Source: Cyrtodaria siliqua
Taxonomy: Eukaryota; Mollusca; Bivalvia; Adapedonta; Hiatellidae
Length of the DNA: 64,000 bases
Assembly (NCBI GenBank): GCA_037043455.1
Contig: JAWPHD010007108.1
Coordinates: 62,001 to 126,000, forward strand
Direction of reading: 5' to 3'
Made by a program: the position numbers and the translations under genes. Positions within the stretch are counted from its first letter, which is position 1. Each line of letters begins with the position of its first letter. Under the pieces are notes generated by a model. It saw nothing but the letters and a program-made list of their open reading frames with translations, did no database searches and was not told the DNA's origin. Shown one piece after another: positions 12,101-21,100 of the stretch.

Positions 12101-15100
12101 AAAATGTCATTTTGAACTATATAACTATATGTTAAATTCATGTCACCGTAGCAGCCATATTGAATATTTGACAGAAATCAAAAACGCAAGCTTGATAGAG
12201 GTCAACCCAAGGAACATGCACATGATGTTTTACAAGAATAGAATCAGTGGTTTTGGAGATGTCGTTTGAATGTTGCTTTAATTTGACCTATTAATGGCAG
12301 CCGTCTTGGATATCTGGCAGTACGATATATATTATATTTGTTGTTCTTTTCTTCAGGGTGTGTGTGGGGGGGAGGGGGGGGGGGTGGGGTGGGGGGGGGG
12401 TAGTGTTGGGAATTGGCTGAAAATTCATGATCGATCATCAGAACATTTAACCGACCGATGATCGATCATTAATCGATTAAACAAGGCTGCTATGAAAGAC
12501 AAATGTAAGCCTTTTTCAAACTATAATGAATAAAATAATCACATTTCAAATACTGGTAATTAAAGGAACTGAATGACCAACATGTATTTTAAAAAATCAG
12601 TTGTGATATTACCCACTATAATTATGTGATTATTTGTTGCAAAATTACAGCTCATTTTATTTTCTTGTATATTTTAGTACAAGAGAATGGTATGTGCCAT
12701 AACTTTGAACAACCGAGTGAAGTCGATCATGAAAAATTGTAATCGATTAATCAGACCAAAGGCATACCTGATCGATGAAATCGATTAATCGGAACAACAC
12801 TAGGTGGGGTTAAAAAAAAAGTGCCTCAAAAAAAGTGCCTCCAACACCACCCCGCCCCGCCACGTCTTTTTTTCTGGAACAGCCCTTATAACAAAAAGAA
12901 ATATTCTTACTTGAAACGAGTCTGTGTATTAGCACAACTAAAATGCCACTCTAGGTTGTCTGAATCCTTTGCTGATTTGAAGCCATCATGCACTGCCACC
13001 TATAAATTATTATGTCTAATTTGTAAAAACATTGTAATCCAACTTTCTAAACAATACAATGATGTGAAAGAATTATGTGTATTTGTATTAGTATTTAGGT
13101 CATGACATGGGGCAAAAAGTGACAGATCTGATTTAAAGGGACACACGGCAATCTTGATGTATTTGAAATGGGTGTCTCGATTTATATATCCAGTATCATT
13201 TTTACTTTTACCCTGGTGACATTTAAATAAATAAAATTTTAAGTATTCACTATTTCGTCTTATTATACTGTAAGTTTTAGTACATTATTGGTGCAATAAT
13301 ATCAAAAATTAATAATATGCAAAAACAAATGGCTTAATACTATTCTTATAATTATCATTAATGATTGGACAAATGCAATTTATGTAGAAAGACTTAACGG
13401 GAGGTCGCTAGTTTTTAAAAATATCAAGATTGCCATGACTGTCCCTTTAAAAACACTCTTTCCGCAATTATGCGAATATTCAGAATAATTATGAAGAATA
13501 ATAAAAATAGTATTCAGATCGAACTTGTGTAGCTAACTGCAGGCTAAACAACTGATATAAAAAGGCCTAAGAACATAAAAATGTAAAGCAACACAAAGAT
13601 TTAAACCTAGACTGTTCAGTCAAGAAGCCCATGAAGTTTGTAAATGACAATTGTTGTCATACTTCTTAATGTGGAGAAAAGCTCTGCTGAGAAGATTGAC
13701 AATTTGTATTTTTCATTCGTTATTGTTTTAGTGAAGCAGATTACCAAGATTTTTCAATCACATTCTGGAATCCTTTGAAATAGGTTATTAATGAAGTTGC
13801 ATTGCGAAAAAAAATAAGTAGGTGAAGTTATTAATTCATGCTTTTCCAAGATCAGACGAGCTTATACATGCCATGGCCGAACTGCCACATCCTGCCAAAA
13901 AAGTGATGACATTTTACAGCACAAGCTTCATTTATTACATTAGGAGCCTACATGATGGGCGAGTAAACAACACAAAGTGACAATTATAACAATTTCCTGA
14001 TCCAATATACTTATACAAGCGACTGTTTTGGTCTGTTCTCTATTATAACTTATTTATTTTACATCGATTAACTCTCTGAACTTATTTTAATCTCTCTCGA
14101 CGTCTTCCTGGGTAGAACCATTACTAAGTAAATGCAAATAAAGGGTCTTCCTCATCAGGGATTTAACACATATGGGCATGGCGGGGACTGAACCCATGAC
14201 CCCTTGGTCCTGGGCTCGACGCTTTACCATTCGACCAGTGTTCCCTATTCCTGGTTTATAAACGAGATATTACGATTTACATTCTATTTCATATATTTTT
14301 TTAATCTTTTTATTTGCGCATTTTCGCATACAGTGCTTGCGGTAGTAGCGGATCGGTTTATGTTTTTCATTTATTCAGCTCGTATGCATTTGTTTTTTAT
14401 GAAGCTTTCCATATTTGAAAATTGATCATATAAGCATACAACTATACATTAGTGCAAAGATTCGGCACATATTTCCTCGAGTATTTACCCAATTAGTGTA
14501 GCACCTATCAAAAAAAGTGATCCGTTACTGCCTGAACAGGGTTTGATATTAACAGTTGTCCCCTTGTCCTGTGCCATGTAGATTCTACTGGGGACAAGTT
14601 GATTGTCCCAGGTGACTTGTCCTATGGACAACTAAATTTTATAACAAGAAATGAATTTTACATCTTTAATACTTGTGACTGAAAAAATGTCAAAACATTG
14701 GTGAGCACATTGTAAATGACAAATAAAAACCATCTTGTTTTCATTGGTGGAATGCAACTGATTGAATGTAATGTCACTTTCATGATTGATCTTGTTTTTT
14801 GTATCACTTTTACATGAAGTGTGGGGATAAGTAAATTTGAATGGGGACAAGTAAATTGTGTAAGTTACTTGTCCTATGTCCTATGGACAAGTTGCTGAAA
14901 AAAGTTAATATCAAACCCTGCTGAAGGATTTGAGCTTTTTAAATGAAAAAACAATAGTTAAAATGAAATAAAAGATGAACAGATGTTTTTTATTACACTT
15001 TGGTGTAAAATGCTGACAGGCATGATCATCAAAAGATCCATGATTTGGAGTTTTAAACTTTTAGGGACATCGATTCAGTAAACAGGCAAAATGGCAGATT

Positions 15101-18100
15101 TTCAACAGTTAACTAATTCAAGTATAAGGCATAGTTCATAATAATTTTGGTTAGCATATTGCTGAAAGAGCAAAATCTAGTAAGAAACGGTCTTGAAAGT
15201 TTCCTTTAGTTTTAAATTTACGCTTTTAACCATAGTGATCCTTTACTACCCAATGCACTGTATTACGCACCTTTAATATCTGGAGCTCTGTATTTAAAAC
15301 AGGTGTGTATATATTGGCTGAGATATCCTCACAAAACTTACTCTCACATATCCTGGCACATACAACTTAGTTTTCTTCTTTGTTGCACAACTGGTCTCAG
15401 ATTTCTGTTCTGCGATGAGCTTGATGATCTTTTCTTGATTGGTCTTCAGTATCATCATCTCTTTCATCATACTGCTAAAGTTTTCCTGACAGTGAGGCTG
15501 ACAAGGCAACCTGCTAGTTGATTGAGTCTGAAAAGGATGATTTGTTTATTAGTGATGTAATGATTCTGACAGCAAGGTAAATATGTTTCAAGGCTCTAAT
15601 AACTTCTTGTTTCATTATCAAAGTAACCTTTTATTGAATTATATGTCACAATATAATAGCAATATAAATGTCATTTGAATCCATATTTATGATTTAATAC
15701 CCAAACCGGGCCAGTAGTCTTCGAGTTTTCAAGACCAAACATTTTAAACAAGAGGTCAATGACCTTGAAGCTCTACTGATAGATTTTTGATAGCTAGGTC
15801 AACATTCCTGTGAAGTTTCATGAAAATCCACCAAGTAGTTTCATAGGAGTAGTCGCTACAAGTTTTCATTATATTACTGTATGTAAACAAAGATGGCCGC
15901 TGGCGGCCATGTTTAATGTCAAATAATTTTTGACAAGGATCAACATCATGTCATACTTATCATTTTAGAAAAAGACCCATATCAATATCTCTTAAAGTTT
16001 TCAAGTAGTAGTCGCTACAAATTTATTTATTTTAAATCTATTTTTAGCCGTGGCGGCCATTTTGAATTTCCGGTCAGCCTGAAAATTTTCCAGGATCAAC
16101 TAGACATCAAGAGAAACATTCCTGTGAAGTTTCATGAACATCCGTCAAGTAGTTTCATAGGAGTAGTCGCTACAAGTTTTTACTATATAACTCTATGTAA
16201 ACAAAGATGGCCACTGGCAGCCATGTTAAACGTTGAATCAAAATAGTGTTCGACTAGGATCAACATCATGTAATGCTGATCATTTTAGAAAAAGTCCCAT
16301 ATCAATATCACTTATAGTTTTCAAGAAGTAGTCGCTACAAACTTATTTTTTAAAAATCTATTTTTAGCTGTGGTGGCCATCTTGAATATCTGGCCGACCT
16401 GAATTTTTACTAGGATCAATTAGACATTAAGAGCAACATTCCTGTAAAGTTTCATGAAAATCTGCCAAGTAGTTTCAGAGGAGTAGTCGCTACAAGTTTT
16501 TACTATATAGATCTATGTAAACAAAGATGGCCGCTGGCAGCCATGTTTTATGTTGAATCAAAACGATTTTCGACAAGGACCAACATCATGTCATGCTGAT
16601 TATTTTAGAAAAAGTCCCATATCAATATCACTTATGGTTTTCAAGAAGTAGTCTTATTTTAAAAATCTATTTTTAGCTTTGGCGGCCATCTTGGATTTCA
16701 CATCAACATGAATTTTTGCTAGGATCAACTAGACTTCATGGGCAACATTTCTGTAAAGTTTCATAAATATCCATCCTGTAGTTTCAGAGGAGTAGTCGCT
16801 ACAAATAAAAGTTTACGGACAGACAGACAGACGGACGGACGGATGCCGCACCACGGCATAAGTTCTGCTGATCTCTGATCAGTCGAGCTAAAAACAATAA
16901 TTAAATTGTAGATAACACGCAGCTCAATTTAATGTGTGCACATTTCTTTTGAAACTGTAGCACATTTATATGATGGTTTAATTTGTGGAAACCATTCACT
17001 CTTCCAGATCGCCTTTCGTCCTTTTGCAAATTTAAATCAATATAAGTGTTATAAGGCGACAAAAACAAAAAAGTGTTTCCGCTAACTCGACCAATGGCGA
17101 CCGGCATACCTGTTTTTATCCACCAACCCTACTTTGTTTTGCACCCAGATGATTAAGACAGCAACAAATTTCGTAAAGCAGGAATAAGATGAAACCAGAG
17201 TGGGATATTAGACCAGTGAACCCTTTAGGGTAAAGTGATCGAAAGTCAACTCGGACACCCTTTGTAAAGAACGACACAGATATACAACATCACATGATAA
17301 TTCATTCTGGTTTCGGTTTAACTTAATATGGCAGTATCTCACTTGTTAACAGGTGTTTTGCCTGTAGAAACAGCATGACAGGGCTCGACATTAGGCATTG
17401 TCCGATAGGTTTTGGCAACCCAGACTTGGGTCCGGACAAGTTGATTCTGAATCCAGGTTGTCCGATTGGGCAAGTAGAAAAATTTATAAAACAAAATCAA
17501 AATGAAAACCCACAACAAAATACGCTGAAAACCCACGCCAAATGACAAAATTCAAACCTCACCGTAGCTAGTGTTGTCTAATAGGAAGTGATTGTAAACT
17601 AGACAGTTTTGCGCATGCGCGGCAGGATTTTCCCTGCCGATATAATAATATATAGATAGTGTATATATAGATAGTTGCTTGTCGCAACACGTTGCTTGGG
17701 ATCCCTGTATTTGACGTTTTATTCTCCCGATTTTGAATGACAAAAAGCATTCCTTATGTTGTGAAAATATTGTTAATAAAATACAACAAAAGCAAGTTGT
17801 TTAATTATATGCTAATCGTAAATTTTACGAAATAAAAATCGCATTTTGCGACAATCACATACGACCGCTTTGCAGATTGTGTACATGTATCACGCTTCAT
17901 CGGATCGCAATCTCTGAATAGAAATGCTTTATTTTACATGTTTTAATGCCTTTACAGTAAAAAATTGAGATTTCATATTCGGACAAGTTCATTATAGGTC
18001 AGGACAAGTGGATTTCTGAAGTCACTTGTCCGACAAGTGGATCCAAAAGTTAATGTAGAGGCCTGCATGATATAAGGCAAAACAGTACCCTACCCCATGA

Positions 18101-21100
18101 ATGATATGGAGTCGGATGATTTTGATCCTGAGTCGGACACTGTGTTTTTGTGAGAATATAGAAAGAATGGGTCAATTTGTTGACATTATTTGATGGTACA
18201 AATGGATGATCATTCTGTTTTTTTTTAATTTGTAAGTTAATTTCATTGCACATGTGACACACGATGAAAGTACATGACGGTATCCGAGATCACTCGATTC
18301 AATTGTAAGTCGGACACTATATCCGACTCAATATCAAGGAAAAACAGGTTTTCATATACCTCCTTTACAATCATACTGGAAACCAGCAACATTGTATATC
18401 AAGTTCTTGCTGGGTTCCAGTGGTTACAATGAACACCAAACTGGTTCCTTGTTGCTTTTGTTTGCAATTTATGTGCATTTGTGGCAACTTAAAAACAGCA
18501 AAATCGTCCGACTTAATATCAAGTCAGTCTAAAGATCACTTTACCCTATTGACACCCAGGAAATAACAATGGTGTAACCTTATCACCTTGGGGAATTTAA
18601 ATCAAACTCCCCACCCCATCCCCTTGTAGACTGGTAGGTGCTTGCACTTTTATTTGATTTTGAATCTGTTTTGTTGTATCAAAATATTATATTTCTCCCT
18701 TTAACTGAATGCAGTTTACTGTCCGACATATAATAACTCACCTCTGGTCGCCTCAAAGCTGATTGTTCAACCCCTGTTGGAAAGTAATGAAATTTATTAG
18801 CATAGGCTTTTAAGGCGCAACAACATATGAAAGGTTATATGGCGCCTAACAGGAATGAACATGCCAGGCTCTAGAACCTTCTCACCCTGAACTGCAGAGA
18901 TGCTGCAAGTTCTATTGCAGATACTCCATTTATGCTGGAGCCACGTTATTGTTTTTCTGCCACTGCTCTAGTGATATGAGCGAGATGGCTCCTGAAACAA
19001 TGCAGGGGTGGTCATGATGAAGACCTTTAATGAGCATGAACAAAAACTGATAAAATGAACATGAATTCGAGGGGTTTCTACCCTTCTGCCCTCCCCTCCA
19101 ACGGGATCTGCAGTGGCCCTATTCTTTGCCCCGTAACCAAACGGAGTTGGCGATCGTTTCTAAACAAAATCTGTCAAAAAGTGCTGAGAAGCAGATTTTA
19201 TAAGGTGACGTTTTGACCACATTATGCACATAGCGTAATGATGGCCATCTTGGATGTCACATTGACCTAATTTGTAAAACATTTAAAGACATTGACCTCA
19301 GTATCATCCATGTAAAGTTTTGTCAAAATTGTCCATAGAGTTTCTGAGATGTTAAGCACGTGCCAACCCGAATCCCACCCCAACGGCAGATATATTGGAT
19401 GTGGAGATTGAATATGACTGGTTCAAGAACTTGTTTTAGGCTTTATGGATATATATATATATAACTGCTTTGCAAGTCTGGTTAAGATTGGATAAAAAAT
19501 GGAGGGGCTGGAGTGCCAACAAGGCAAAAATATGCCAAAACAAAGGCAAAATTTTGCTAATTCAAGGGCAGGTAACTCCACTATTAAATATGGCTGGTTC
19601 AATAACTTGTCAGAGTTCTTAGAGATATCTAACTACTTCATACGTCTGGTTAAGATTAGATAAAAAATGAAGGTGCTGGAGTGTCTACAAGGCAGAATAG
19701 GGCATTTTTCAATAAATCAAGGGCCGTATTACTATCAAAAATCCGATTTGGCTGGTTTTTGAACTTGACCGAGCTTTGATATATATAAATACACTGATAC
19801 AGTTTGGTACAGATCAAATGAAAAACGAATTATTTTACTGCTTGGTATTTGTACCTATATCAAAGGTGTACATTGTTCTATCATTTGTATCATTATGTTT
19901 TATATTGTTTTACACAACTTCTACAATTACTTCTCTTAAATATCGGATTATCATACCTGTTATTTGTTTCTTTTGAGAACTTGCACTGCGAGCTTCATTT
20001 TCATGGCCTGAAAAAGTATTTATTTATGAGAGAAAAAGCTGAATGAGCGTTTGAAATATCATCAGACAGTGTGACAGTGTGACAATTGTACATATGTAAT
20101 CTACTGTCATGAGTTTATTAAACACCTTTGAGAATTATCTCATCTCATAACATTTTAATCTTTTTTTTTTTGCAGTAGAAAAGTACATTATCAGGGTTGC
20201 CAAAATATCAGTGAAATAAAATTCCCAGATTATTCACTGAAAAATTTGACGCATTAAATCTGCCTCCTCCTCTCTTACAGTCGACCATTCCACCTAATTT
20301 ACTTACGCAAAAGATTTCCCTAAAAGATTTACACAGCCAAAAGAAATATGAGAATCATAAAAAAAGCTTGGAATAGTCAGAGAAGGCTTGGATTATAATA
20401 AAATCCCCTGAACTGTGATCGACAACTGGATTCGCGCCTTTCATATGCACTTCAGATGACGTTCATGTAAATTGAACAAACAAACATCCACTGGCATAGA
20501 TCTATATCCGAATAAAGACAAAATCTTTGTGTGTTATTGCTGTGGATTGCACTGCACGATAAATTCAAAGAAATGCACTAAATGGCATGTTTTATATAAA
20601 GAAACGAAGAAAATCATGGGCGCTGCCATGTGAGTTTAAAAATATATATTCCGCCGAAATTATTACGACATTTAAGTACTCTCTAAATAGTAAATCATAG
20701 TACATCTGGCCCGATTAGCTCAGTTGATAGCGAACTAAACTGTTGACCCACGAGTGTCATTTTAGTGAGGGAAAAGAGAAAAGTACTGCTATTAACTCCG
20801 TCAAACAATCCTTTCTTTAATTTTTTTTCCAATAAATATTCAATAATCAATGGTTGGTGTATTATGTTTGTCAACGCAATTGTGTTTTATAAGCTAAAAG
20901 TTACGTACACTGCTCCACAGCGTTATACTGAAACGCGACATGTGCAGTGAAGCAGTCTATACCGAGCAATTTTATAGGCTGAAATCTGATTGGCCAATCG
21001 TAAGGTCAATCTGATGTGATCTCCAATGGAGAGTTGTCTGATCCTTGTAGCTTAGCTTGATAAAGGGTCTGATTTTAATGAGATTGCTGGAAATATTGCT

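Noticed and set aside
17339..17750. Three minus-strand open frames
   Set aside because: They lie in the GGACAAGT-family MITE at 17379-18065 and have no family motif.
20700..20790. Possible tRNA gene (GATTAGCTCAGTTGATAGC)
   Set aside because: Box A-like only; no proper acceptor stem or T arm, and the sequence belongs to a dispersed repeat seen again at 37.77 kb.
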